From Flagellimonas oceanensis (GTDB taxonomy: Bacteria; Bacteroidota; Bacteroidia; Flavobacteriales; Flavobacteriaceae): DNA of 49,742 bases. Positions within the stretch are counted from its first letter, which is position 1; every line of letters begins with the position of its first letter. Where the stretch lies: assembly GCF_003992595.1 (NCBI RefSeq), contig NZ_RZNA01000043.1, forward strand, positions 1-49,742, read 5' to 3'. This document shows positions 25,361 to 33,923 of the stretch, piece by piece. The notes beneath the pieces were generated by a model that ran no database searches, was not told the origin of the DNA, and worked only from the letters and a program-made list of their open reading frames with translations. Made by a program: the position numbers and the translations under genes.

Positions 25361-26284
25361 TTATGCAATTTTCTTTACGCCTTGGCTATTTACTTTGGAA
25401 ATATGGATATCGAAACCCACTCCGATATTTTGATAGGTTTCTTTCATGGATACTGCGACTTGTTTTGCAGTTTGCTCTCCTTTGCTCAAGGCAAATATTG
25501 ATGGTCCGGACCCTGAAATCCCACTTCCCAGAGCACCTGCTTCCAAAGCATTGATCTTAATGTCATCAAAGGCGGGAATTAAAATGGAACGAATCGGCTC
25601 TACAATATGGTCTTCTAACGAGCGTCCGATAAGCTCATAGTCATTTTGGAACAGTCCGGCGACCAATCCGCCCAGATTTCCCCATTGTTGGATGCCCTGT
25701 TGCATGGAAATCGTGGTTTTCAGAATTTTTCTGGAGTCCGAAGTCTTGATTTCGATTTGCGGATGGATTACGGTGGCATACAGTTCCGATGGCGTCGGAA
25801 TCGGGATAATGTCCAATGGGTCATAACTACGGACCAAAGTAAAACCTCCGTAAATGGCCGGTGCAACATTATCCGCATGGGCCACGTCGCTGGCCAATTT
25901 TTCCCCTTGCATGGCAAACTCCACCAGTTCCAGGTTGGAAAAGGGCTTGCCCAACAATTCGTTCATGGCCCAAACAGCCCCTGTGGAACTTGCTGCACTG
26001 CTGCCAATTCCACTACCGGGCTTTATGCGTTTGTCGATTTCGATTTCAAAACCGCCATCGTAATCACTTTTGGCCAATAGGGCCAAACCAGCTACCCCAG
26101 CGACATTTTTCTCCGACTCCAAAGGAAGGTCCTGTCCAATTATTTTGGAGATTCGAATCCCTTTGTCCGAGGTTTTGCGAACCGTCATTTCATCGCCCAC
26201 GGAGTCGAGCGCCAAACCGAGCACATCAAATCCGCAGGAGACATTGGCTATGGTTGCCGGGCAAAATACCTTGATTTCCCTCAT
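25361..26284 (-). CDS. thrB: Homoserine kinase
   Basis: A 307-aa GHMP kinase that phosphorylates homoserine, the step before thrC. The ATP loop KPGSGIGSSAASSTGAVWAM (residues 88-107) is a textbook GHMP motif 2, with CPATIANVSCGFDVLGLAL at the start and GALGSGISGSGPSIFAL near the end. It lies 3 bases after thrA and 4 before thrC, clearly one transcript. Confidence 0.96.
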   Translation of the reverse strand: MREIKVFCPATIANVSCGFDVLGLALDSVGDEMTVRKTSDKGIRISKIIGQDLPLESEKNVAGVAGLALLAKSDYDGGFEIEIDKRIKPGSGIGSSAASSTGAVWAMNELLGKPFSNLELVEFAMQGEKLASDVAHADNVAPAIYGGFTLVRSYDPLDIIPIPTPSELYATVIHPQIEIKTSDSRKILKTTISMQQGIQQWGNLGGLVAGLFQNDYELIGRSLEDHIVEPIRSILIPAFDDIKINALEAGALGSGISGSGPSIFALSKGEQTAKQVAVSMKETYQNIGVGFDIHISKVNSQGVKKIA

Positions 26285-26287
26285 GCC

Positions 26288-28732
26288 TTAAAAATTTCCT
26301 ATTCGAACGATATCCGCAAAGATACCCGATGCGGTAACATCGGCACCTGCTCCGGCACCTTTAATGATCAAGGGTTGGTTCACATAGCGGTCGGTAAAGA
26401 ACAACACAATGTTATCGCTTCCCTCCAAATTATGGAAATCATGCCCTTTTGGTATTTCTTGTAGGCCTACTTTGGCCTTTCCATCCTCAAACTGAGCGAC
26501 ATACTTAAGTTTACTGTCTTTATCAGCTGCGTTCCTGTACAATTTTTGAAAGTCAGCTTCATACTTCTTCAAGCTTTCAAAAAATGCTTCGTTGGAATCG
26601 GCCTCCAAGCTTTCCTTGGGCAGGAAGGCTTCGTTTTCGATAGCCTCAATATCCAATTGATAACCACTCTCCCTGGCCAAAATAAGTATCTTTCGCATTA
26701 CGTCCACACCACTCAAATCGATGGTTGGGTCAGGTTCCGTATATCCTTCTTCCTGTGCCTGTTTTACCACATCGTGAAAGGTGGTGGAATCGTCAAAGGT
26801 GTTGAAGACAAAATTCAAACTACCGGATAACACCGCCTGTATTTTTCTGATTTTATCCCCTGATGCAATTAAATGCTTTAGGGTGTCTATAATGGGTAAT
26901 CCCGCACCCACATTGGTCTCGAACAAATAGGGGGCGTTGTATTCCTTGGCCAGGTGTTTGAGTTCCTTGTAATACTCGTAATTCGAGGAGGAAGCGATTT
27001 TATTGCAAGTGACCACGGAAATACTGTTTTTGAGGTAACTTGAATAGCTCTCGGATACTTCGGCACTGGCCGTATTGTCCACAAAAATACTGTTGCGATA
27101 GTTCAGGGTATTGATACGGTCAAAGAATGCTTCCTTGTCCGCTGGTTCTCCTTGATTTAGGACGTTTTCCCAATCCTTTAGGGGAATTCCGTTTTCATCA
27201 AAGACCATTTTTCTGGAATTGCTGATGCCGATGACGCGCACGTTGAGCTTTAGCTCTTCCTTTAAATATTTTTTCTGTTGACGGATTTGTTGCAAAAACT
27301 TGGAACCCACATTGCCCACCCCCATCACAAATAGGTTGAGCTGTTTGATGTTTTCCTCAAAAAAGGTTTCGTGTAGGGAATTGAGCGCTTTTTTCACATC
27401 ATCTTTCTTGATGACGGCGGAAATATTACGTTCCGATGCCCCTTGGGCGATAGCTCGAATATTGACATTGTTCTTGCCCAATGTGCTGAACATTTTACCG
27501 CTCAAACCTTGGTGGCTTTTCATGTTGTCGCCCACCAAGGCCACAATGGTCAAATCTTTTTCAACGATGACGGGTTTGATTTTTTTCCTTGAAATCTCAT
27601 ATTCAAAGGTCTCGTTTACTGCTTCGGCTGCCAAATCCACATCCTCATCGGCAATGCCCACGCAAATGGAATGTTCTGATGATGCCTGGGTGATCAAGAC
27701 GATACTGATGTTCTTGACCGATAGGGTTTCGAAAAAGCGCTTGGAAATTCCTGGAATACCGATCATGCCAGGCCCTTCCAATGATAGTAAGCTTATGTTG
27801 CCCACATGGCTGATACCGCGAACCGTTTTACCATTCCCGTTATTGTTCTTGGCAATCAAAGTGCCCGGGTTTTCAGGTTCGAAGGTGTTTTTGATCGCAA
27901 TTGGGATGGCTTTGCCCAATACGGGTTGAATTGTTGGGGGAAATAGCACTTTGGCCCCAAAATGGGAGAGTTCCATGGCTTCCTGGTAGCTGATGTGGGC
28001 CACGCATTTGGCCTGCTTTACCAATTTTGGATTAGCAGTGTACATCCCGCTGACATCGGTCCAGATCTCAAGGATTTCGGCTTCCACTGCAGCTGCGATA
28101 ATGGCAGCGGTATAGTCGGACCCACCTCTTCCCAGCGTGGTTAAATCCCCACTTTTGCTGGAGGCAACGAACCCAGGTAAAACCGTTATCTGGTTTTTTG
28201 CGGATGAAAAATAGCTTTCACAATTGGCATTTGTGATGTTGAAATCCACATTGGCCTTGCCGAAATTGTTGTCGGTTTTAATGAGTTCCCTGCTATCTTT
28301 AAAAGCAACGTCCAGTCCTTCGGATTTTAGAAATTCGCTGATGATGAAGGATGAAAGCAGCTCTCCATAGCTTACGATTTTGTCAGATAGTTTTGGAGTG
28401 AGTTCGCCAACCAAAAAGGCACCTTCCAACAAGGTTTCCAGAATATTGAGCTCGCTTTTCACTTTGCTCAGGGCTGCACTTTGTGATGTAACGGGAATCA
28501 ATTCCCTAATGGCGGAAATATGTCTGTCCTCAATTTCCTTGAGGCTGCTTTTATAACTTACATCTTGCTCGGATGCCAGTCGAGATGCGTTCAGGAGTAG
28601 ATCGGTCACACCTCCAAAGGCCGATACAACTACGGCCATTTGTTCGTTTTTTTGATTGCCAAGGATGGATTTGACCTTATTTATATTTTCTGGATTGGCA
28701 ACGGAAGTGCCTCCAAATTTTAAGACTTTCAT
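26288..28732 (-). CDS. thrA: Bifunctional aspartokinase / homoserine dehydrogenase I
   Basis: An 814-aa fusion catalysing the first and third steps of threonine and methionine synthesis. The N-terminal kinase starts MKVLKFGGTSVANPENI and has TTLGRGGSDYTAAIIAAAVE; two ACT-type regulatory regions follow (about residues 310-450). The dehydrogenase half has NLFVMGVGNVGSKFLQQIRQ for NADPH and ETNVGAGLPIIDTLKHLIAS plus EPDPTIDLSGVDVMRKILIL for catalysis. ACT domains indicate feedback by threonine; the leader upstream adds a transcriptional layer. Confidence 0.97.
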   Translation of the reverse strand: MKVLKFGGTSVANPENINKVKSILGNQKNEQMAVVVSAFGGVTDLLLNASRLASEQDVSYKSSLKEIEDRHISAIRELIPVTSQSAALSKVKSELNILETLLEGAFLVGELTPKLSDKIVSYGELLSSFIISEFLKSEGLDVAFKDSRELIKTDNNFGKANVDFNITNANCESYFSSAKNQITVLPGFVASSKSGDLTTLGRGGSDYTAAIIAAAVEAEILEIWTDVSGMYTANPKLVKQAKCVAHISYQEAMELSHFGAKVLFPPTIQPVLGKAIPIAIKNTFEPENPGTLIAKNNNGNGKTVRGISHVGNISLLSLEGPGMIGIPGISKRFFETLSVKNISIVLITQASSEHSICVGIADEDVDLAAEAVNETFEYEISRKKIKPVIVEKDLTIVALVGDNMKSHQGLSGKMFSTLGKNNVNIRAIAQGASERNISAVIKKDDVKKALNSLHETFFEENIKQLNLFVMGVGNVGSKFLQQIRQQKKYLKEELKLNVRVIGISNSRKMVFDENGIPLKDWENVLNQGEPADKEAFFDRINTLNYRNSIFVDNTASAEVSESYSSYLKNSISVVTCNKIASSSNYEYYKELKHLAKEYNAPYLFETNVGAGLPIIDTLKHLIASGDKIRKIQAVLSGSLNFVFNTFDDSTTFHDVVKQAQEEGYTEPDPTIDLSGVDVMRKILILARESGYQLDIEAIENEAFLPKESLEADSNEAFFESLKKYEADFQKLYRNAADKDSKLKYVAQFEDGKAKVGLQEIPKGHDFHNLEGSDNIVLFFTDRYVNQPLIIKGAGAGADVTASGIFADIVRIGNF

Positions 28733-28770
28733 AAAGAAATAGTGTTGAAAAAAGTTGTGAATAGATTAAA

Positions 28771-28777
28771 AAACGGA
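28771..28777 (-). terminator. Candidate attenuator arm and U-run before thrA
   Basis: On the minus strand TCCGTTT (28777-28771) is followed by more T residues, 39 bases before the thrA start. It is a perfect 7-base complement to AAACGGA at 28874-28868 upstream, at the beginning of the leader frame. Pairing would give a stem with a loop of about 90 bases ending in a U-run, a possible attenuator. The large loop makes this uncertain. Confidence 0.3.
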
Positions 28778-28797
28778 CGGAATTATATATAGCAGAC

Positions 28798-28887
28798 TTA
28801 CCCCAAAGGGGTGGTAGTGGTAATAGTGAAAGTAGATGAAAAGGTATTCATCAAATTAAGGTTGCTATCCGTTTGTTTTAACTCCAT
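28798..28887 (-). CDS. thrL: Threonine-rich leader peptide of the thr operon
   Basis: A short frame 65 bases upstream of thrA. From the ATG at 28851 it encodes 17 residues, MNTFSSTFTITTTTPLG, with seven Thr and one Ile; an upstream in-frame ATG at 28887 would add 12. Such Thr-rich peptides sense charged tRNA-Thr through ribosome stalling in attenuation control (thrL in E. coli reads ISTTITTTITITTGNG). A hairpin ACCCC-TTT-GGGGT overlaps its last codons and stop, and a U-run follows. The amino-acid run and position directly before thrA make a chance frame unlikely. Confidence 0.75.
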   Translation of the reverse strand: MELKQTDSNLNLMNTFSSTFTITTTTPLG

Positions 28888-28914
28888 TGCTCTGTAATGA
28901 GATGATAAATGTAG

Positions 28915-28922
28915 TACTTTTG
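28915..28922 (+). promoter_or_regulatory. Bacteroidota-type -7 box upstream of nnrD/E
   Basis: TACTTTTG matches the TAnnTTTG -7 element of the Bacteroidota primary sigma factor, 68 bases before the start of the gene at 28991. No good -33 TTTG is at the expected distance, so confidence is modest. Confidence 0.4.
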
Positions 28923-28990
28923 TATACTTCATCAAATCGTTGGTGATGTTTTTTGCGAAATCTTTACGAATAATCAATTTTTATTGCTGA

Positions 28991-30532
28991 ATGAAAATTT
29001 TTTCTGCCCAACAAATCTATCAAGCTGATAAATCCACAATCCAAAAAGAAGGCATAAAGAGTGATGAACTAATGGAAAGGGCGGCTACCCAGTTGTTCGA
29101 ATGGATGCATTCACGTTTACGAGGCACCCAGGTCAATATCAAATTGTTCTGTGGGATTGGAAACAATGGGGGAGACGGTTTGGCACTTGCGAGAAAATTG
29201 AACGAACACGGTTATTCCATCAAAGTGTATGTGGTCAATTATAGTGATAAGCGATCAGAAGACTTTTTGCTGAACTTGGAACGTTTGAAAGATGGGAAGG
29301 TATGGCCAGACTTTATCAACGAGGAAAGTGATTTGCCCGATATTTCGCCCAACGATATTGTAATGGATGCCATTTTTGGTATCGGACTCAATCGTGCCCC
29401 TGATACTTGGGTAGGGAATTTGATCAAGCACATCAATGATTCACGGGCTTTTACCTTATCCGTGGATGTGCCTTCGGGCTTACCCGTGGACAGAGGGCCG
29501 TGGGAGCCTTCATATGTGATCAATTCCAGTTATGTGTTGAGTTTTCAGGTGCCCAAATTGGTTTTCTTTTTACCTGAAACCGGGGTGTATGTCAATCAAT
29601 GGGAGATTCTGGACATTGGGCTGGACCAGGATTTCTTGATGAAGACCGAAACGGATTTCGAACTGATCGGTCGCCCTGAGGTATTGCCCATGTACCGATC
29701 CAGACTCAAATTCTCGCACAAGGGAACTTATGGCCATTCGGTCATTGTCGGTGGTAGTTATGGAAAAATCGGTGCTGTGCAACTGGCCGGCAATGCTTGC
29801 TTGAGTGTTGGGAGTGGACTGGTGACCGCTTTTATACCAAAATGTGGCTATGGTTCCTTGCAGACGGCGGTTCCAGAGATGATGGTGCTCACAGGATCCA
29901 GGGAGAAGAACATTTCGGGAATAGAAATTCCTTTTGAACCTTCTGTAGTAGGTATAGGTGTTGGTATCGGTCAGGATGATGATACGGTTTCAGCATTTGG
30001 CAGTTTTTTGAAAAGGGTGGATTCTCCCATGGTCATTGATGCTGATGGGCTTAACATTTTATCGCACAACCCAGAAATGCTGAAGGATGTTCCGGCCTTG
30101 TCGGTCCTTACTCCGCACCCAAAGGAACTGGAACGATTGATGGGACCGTGGTCCTCTGATTTTGAAAAGTTGGAAAAGGCCAAAGCTTTCGCTGCCAATT
30201 ATAATTTGGTGCTGGTGATCAAGGGTGCACATACCATTACCATTTATAATGGTAGAGGTTATGTGAACACCACAGGGAATCCGGGCATGGCTACTGCGGG
30301 CAGTGGCGATGTATTGACGGGTATGATCACTGGTCTTGTGGCACAAGGATATTCCTCGGTCGAAGCTGCAATATTCGGGGTGTACCTGCACGGTTTGGCA
30401 GGGGATTTAGGAGTGGCGTCCAAAGGTTATGAGGCGCTCAAGGCATCCACTATTGTGGAGCATATTGGCAGTGCTTATTCGGAGCTTTTTCGTCAACCTG
30501 AAATGGAGCAGAGAGATGATGCTCAGGGTTAA
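28991..30532 (+). CDS. nnr: Bifunctional NAD(P)H-hydrate repair enzyme
   Basis: A 513-aa fusion that repairs damaged (hydrated) NADH and NADPH. The N-terminal YjeF epimerase half has LFCGIGNNGGDGLALARKL and VMDAIFGIGLNR. The C-terminal ADP-dependent dehydratase half has the ribokinase-like YGHSVIVGGSYGKIGAVQLA, VIDADGLNIL, LTPHPKELERL and GNPGMATAGSGDVLTGMITG, with catalytic Asp in the GSGDVL loop. Length and domain order are as in E. coli Nnr. Its stop overlaps the convergent downstream gene by 4 bases. Confidence 0.96.
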   Translation: MKIFSAQQIYQADKSTIQKEGIKSDELMERAATQLFEWMHSRLRGTQVNIKLFCGIGNNGGDGLALARKLNEHGYSIKVYVVNYSDKRSEDFLLNLERLKDGKVWPDFINEESDLPDISPNDIVMDAIFGIGLNRAPDTWVGNLIKHINDSRAFTLSVDVPSGLPVDRGPWEPSYVINSSYVLSFQVPKLVFFLPETGVYVNQWEILDIGLDQDFLMKTETDFELIGRPEVLPMYRSRLKFSHKGTYGHSVIVGGSYGKIGAVQLAGNACLSVGSGLVTAFIPKCGYGSLQTAVPEMMVLTGSREKNISGIEIPFEPSVVGIGVGIGQDDDTVSAFGSFLKRVDSPMVIDADGLNILSHNPEMLKDVPALSVLTPHPKELERLMGPWSSDFEKLEKAKAFAANYNLVLVIKGAHTITIYNGRGYVNTTGNPGMATAGSGDVLTGMITGLVAQGYSSVEAAIFGVYLHGLAGDLGVASKGYEALKASTIVEHIGSAYSELFRQPEMEQRDDAQG

Positions 30533-30948
30533 GCGCTGTTTTTATCCTTTTTAGGGGTGATCTTTTTTTGAATCCAGGCCAAGGCGTTATCGAACTCTAT
30601 GAAGAATTCCATTGGCTTTTTATAGAACATCCTTTCAATATTGAAGTTGTGCATGTCTATTTCCTTTTTGGAGACGATGGCAAAGGCCTTGAGGTTGTCC
30701 ATGCCCCTTAGGTAATTGTATACGGTGGGGTCTACTGCATATGAGTTCTTTCTAAGGCTGATGTAGCCGAAGTCCTTGTCCCTAAAGTGTATTTCCGAAA
30801 TTCCAATGATTTGATAGGTCCTCTCCAGTGTTATCGTAGCACCTTCATCAAAAGAAGCGACCATGTAGTTGTCGAAAACCTGTACGGTTCCCACCTCTAG
30901 GCGATACTCGCGTACCACCACGGTCTTCTTATTAGAAGTAATTTTCAT
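30529..30948 (-). CDS. Conserved hypothetical protein, 139 aa (STAS/SpoIIAA-like fold possible)
   Basis: A soluble protein with alternating strands and helices: EVGTVQVFDNYMVASFDEGA, then FGYISLRKNSYAVDPTVYNY and LKAFAIVSKKEI. This pattern resembles the small SpoIIAA/STAS-like proteins common in Flavobacteria, but no diagnostic motif is present. I prefer the Met at 30948 (MKITSNKKTVVV); a longer frame begins at 31002. The C-terminus is Lys-rich. It is convergent with nnr. Confidence 0.6.
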   Translation of the reverse strand: MKITSNKKTVVVREYRLEVGTVQVFDNYMVASFDEGATITLERTYQIIGISEIHFRDKDFGYISLRKNSYAVDPTVYNYLRGMDNLKAFAIVSKKEIDMHNFNIERMFYKKPMEFFIEFDNALAWIQKKITPKKDKNSA

Positions 30949-31058
30949 CCCCAATGTAATTATAGTGTCTCGCTTACGAAAGTAGCGGGGAGGGACAGTC
31001 AACGGAAAAATAATAGATTAAACGCGAAAATATCTTATGTATGGTAAATCCAAGGCAT

Positions 31059-31088
31059 AAAAAAAGCTGACCATCGTCAGCTTTTTTT
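31059..31088. terminator. Terminator of clpC
   Basis: Perfect hairpin AAAAAAAGCTGA-CCATCG-TCAGCTTTTTTT, 16 bases beyond the clpC stop. It has T-runs on both sides and could serve both strands. Confidence 0.85.
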
Positions 31089-31103
31089 GAAGTTTATTGA
31101 AAA

Positions 31104-33662
31104 TTACTTTTCGGCTTCGGGTGATTTTTCAGCCTTCTTTATTTTTATGGTAAGTTCTTCTTTTTTCTCATCCAAGTCCATAAAAATACTATCCCCCTCT
31201 TCCAGTTTGGAGTTTACGATTTCCTCGGCGAGCGCATCCTCAATATACTTTTGGATGGCTCTCTTCAATGGTCGTGCTCCATATTGCTTATCGAATCCTT
31301 TGTCGGCGATATAGTCCTTGGCCTTATCGGATAGGCTCAGGTCATATCCGATTTCCTTGATTCGTTTGTACAATTTATCCAATTCGATATCGATGATCTT
31401 GTGGATGTCTTCTCTTTCCAAGGGGTTGAAGACCACTACATCGTCGATCCTGTTCAGGAATTCAGGCGCGAATGCTTTTTTCAATGCATTTTCAATCACA
31501 CTTTTCTGATGGCTGTCAGCTTGTGCTTTTTTCGCTGCGGTTCCAAAACCGACACCTTGTCCAAAATCCTTCAATTGTCTTGCTCCGATATTGGAGGTCA
31601 TGATGATGATGGTGTTCCTGAAATCGATTTTGCGTCCCAGACTATCGGTGAGGAATCCATCATCCAGTACTTGCAACAACATATTGAAAACATCGGGGTG
31701 TGCTTTTTCCACCTCGTCCAATAAGACCACGGAATAAGGTTTGCGACGCACTTTCTCAGTGAGTTGTCCGCCTTCTTCGTATCCCACGTATCCCGGAGGT
31801 GCACCTACCAATCTGGATATGGCGAATTTTTCCATGTATTCGCTCATATCGATTCGTATCAGGGCATCTTCTGAATCAAATAGTTCTTTGGCCAATATTT
31901 TTGCCAACTGGGTTTTTCCTACGCCTGTTTGTCCCAAGAAAATAAACGAACCAATGGGTTTGTTGGGGTCCTTAAGTCCAGCACGGTTACGTTGGATGGC
32001 CCTTGCCACTTTGGAAACGGCTTCATCTTGTCCGATGACAAAACCTTTGATAAGGTTGGGCAATTCGGCCAATTTGTTGCTTTCCGTTTGTGCTATTCTG
32101 TTCACGGGAATACCGCTCATCATGGAAACTACATCGGCAACGTTGTCCTCAGTAACGGTTTCCCTGTGCAGTTTGCTTTCTTCTTCCCAGCGCTCCTGTG
32201 CGGAGGCCAACTCTTTTTCAAGACGTTTTTCGTCATCCCTAAGCTTTGCGGCTTCCTCGTACTTTTGCTTTTTGACGACACTGTTTTTCAGTTCGCGAAC
32301 ATCTTCCAACTGGTTTTCCAGCTCCAATATCTGTTTGGGAACGTCCATATTGACGATGTGCACTCTTGACCCTGCTTCATCCAGGGCATCGATAGCCTTA
32401 TCTGGTAAAAAGCGGTCCGTCATGTAACGGTTGGTCAATTTCACACAGGCCAAAATAGCCTCGTCCGTATAATTTACGTTGTGGTGCTCTTCGTACTTGC
32501 CTTTGATGTTCATCAAGATTTCAATGGTCTCTTCCACAGAAGTAGGTTCAACCATGACTTTTTGGAATCGACGTTCCAAGGCACCATCTTTTTCTATGTA
32601 TTGTCTGTATTCATCAAGCGTAGTTGCTCCGATACATTGTATCTCACCTCTTGCCAAAGCGGGTTTGAACATATTGGAAGCATCCAAGCTGCCTGTTGCG
32701 CCACCTGCACCAACGATGGTGTGTATCTCATCAATGAACAGTATGATGTCGTCGTTCTTCTCCAATTCGTTCATTACGGCCTTCATTCGCTCTTCGAACT
32801 GGCCACGGTACTTTGTGCCTGCCACCAAAGAGGCAAGGTCCAAGGTTACCACTCTTTTGTTGTAAAGTATTCGGGATACCTTTTTGTTGATGATGCGCAA
32901 TGCCAATCCTTCAGCAATGGCGCTTTTACCTACACCGGGTTCTCCAATAAGCAGGGGATTGTTCTTTTTCCTTCTGCTCAATATTTGGGAAACACGCTCT
33001 ATTTCCTTTTCCCGACCCACAACGGGGTCCAATTTATTGTCTTCGGCCAAACGGGTAAGGTCCCGTCCAAAGTTGTCCAACACCGGGGTCTTGGATTTTT
33101 TGTTTCCTTTTTGGGAAGCGCTTCCCGAACCGAAGGAGCTTTCTTTACTATCTCCCATATCGTCTGTGTCCCCGGGGAAAGATTCCGCCTGTGGGGTGTC
33201 TATGTAGTCATCATCACTGGTAATCATGGACTTGAACTGTTCTTTGACATTATCATAGTCCACTTTCAATTTGTGCAACAACTTGGTTGTTGGATCATTC
33301 TCGTTCCTTAGGATACAGAGCAACAAGTGCGCTGTATTGATGGAAGAACTTTGGAAAAGCTTAGCTTCCAAGAAAGTGGTCTTCAAGGCCCGTTCCGCTT
33401 GGCGGGTCAGGTGAAGATTCTTCTTGTCCTTCTGAATCGTTCCTGTATTAGGGTTCGCTGGACTCAGAATTTCCACCTTTCTGCGCAGGTGGTCCAAATC
33501 CACATCGAGTGCATCCAATATATTTATGGCTTTGCCATTTCCGTCTCTTAAAAGACCTAGCATAAGGTGTTCCGTGCCAATGAAATCATGACCCAGTCTC
33601 AGGGCTTCTTCCTTGCTGTATGCTATAACGTCCTTTACGCGGGGGGAAAAATTATCGTCCAT
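31104..33662 (-). CDS. clpC: ATP-dependent Clp protease ATP-binding subunit ClpC
   Basis: An 852-aa Hsp100 unfoldase. It has two N-terminal Clp repeats (HDFIGTEHLMLGLLRDGNGK), a first AAA+ module with Walker A GEPGVGKSAIAEG and LFIDEIHTIVGAG, a UVR-like coiled middle segment (KQKYEEAAKLRDDEKRLEKE) and a second AAA+ module with GQTGVGKTQLAK and VVLLDEVEKAHPDVFNMLLQ. It feeds substrates to ClpP in stress responses. I chose the Met at 33662 (MDDNFSPRVKDV) because it matches the family start; an in-frame Met lies six codons upstream. It is divergent from gyrA. Confidence 0.95.
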   Translation of the reverse strand: MDDNFSPRVKDVIAYSKEEALRLGHDFIGTEHLMLGLLRDGNGKAINILDALDVDLDHLRRKVEILSPANPNTGTIQKDKKNLHLTRQAERALKTTFLEAKLFQSSSINTAHLLLCILRNENDPTTKLLHKLKVDYDNVKEQFKSMITSDDDYIDTPQAESFPGDTDDMGDSKESSFGSGSASQKGNKKSKTPVLDNFGRDLTRLAEDNKLDPVVGREKEIERVSQILSRRKKNNPLLIGEPGVGKSAIAEGLALRIINKKVSRILYNKRVVTLDLASLVAGTKYRGQFEERMKAVMNELEKNDDIILFIDEIHTIVGAGGATGSLDASNMFKPALARGEIQCIGATTLDEYRQYIEKDGALERRFQKVMVEPTSVEETIEILMNIKGKYEEHHNVNYTDEAILACVKLTNRYMTDRFLPDKAIDALDEAGSRVHIVNMDVPKQILELENQLEDVRELKNSVVKKQKYEEAAKLRDDEKRLEKELASAQERWEEESKLHRETVTEDNVADVVSMMSGIPVNRIAQTESNKLAELPNLIKGFVIGQDEAVSKVARAIQRNRAGLKDPNKPIGSFIFLGQTGVGKTQLAKILAKELFDSEDALIRIDMSEYMEKFAISRLVGAPPGYVGYEEGGQLTEKVRRKPYSVVLLDEVEKAHPDVFNMLLQVLDDGFLTDSLGRKIDFRNTIIIMTSNIGARQLKDFGQGVGFGTAAKKAQADSHQKSVIENALKKAFAPEFLNRIDDVVVFNPLEREDIHKIIDIELDKLYKRIKEIGYDLSLSDKAKDYIADKGFDKQYGARPLKRAIQKYIEDALAEEIVNSKLEEGDSIFMDLDEKKEELTIKIKKAEKSPEAEK

Positions 33663-33798
33663 ACGTTTCTTTTTCAGCAATTAAAATTAATAAAAGTATT
33701 GTAATGGTGGTCAAATACCATACCCTTATTCGATAAAGTAGTGGTAAATGTCGGAATAATTCAGGTTTTTCAGCTATTTAACAAAGCTTTATTATCAC

Positions 33799-33828
33799 AT
33801 TGTTGACAATATGCCCAATGTTGATAAT
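33799..33828. promoter_or_regulatory. Operator-like repeats between clpC and gyrA
   Basis: ATTGTTGACAAT (33799-33810, itself a palindrome ATTGT-TG-ACAAT) is followed 18 bases later by the near copy AATGTTGATAAT (33817-33828). They sit midway between the divergent clpC and gyrA starts, where a shared regulator could bind. The function is inferred from symmetry and place only. Confidence 0.35.
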
Positions 33829-33923
33829 TTTTTTAATAAAGTATTCGCAAAGCGTTATAAAGGCTGCTATTTTCTGTATATTGCCATGATAATTTAACCA
33901 CAAAAAATCAATAATAAATAAGC

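Noticed and set aside
32481..33311. 276-codon plus-strand frame
   Set aside because: Antisense to clpC, whose AAA+ motifs lie in the same bases.
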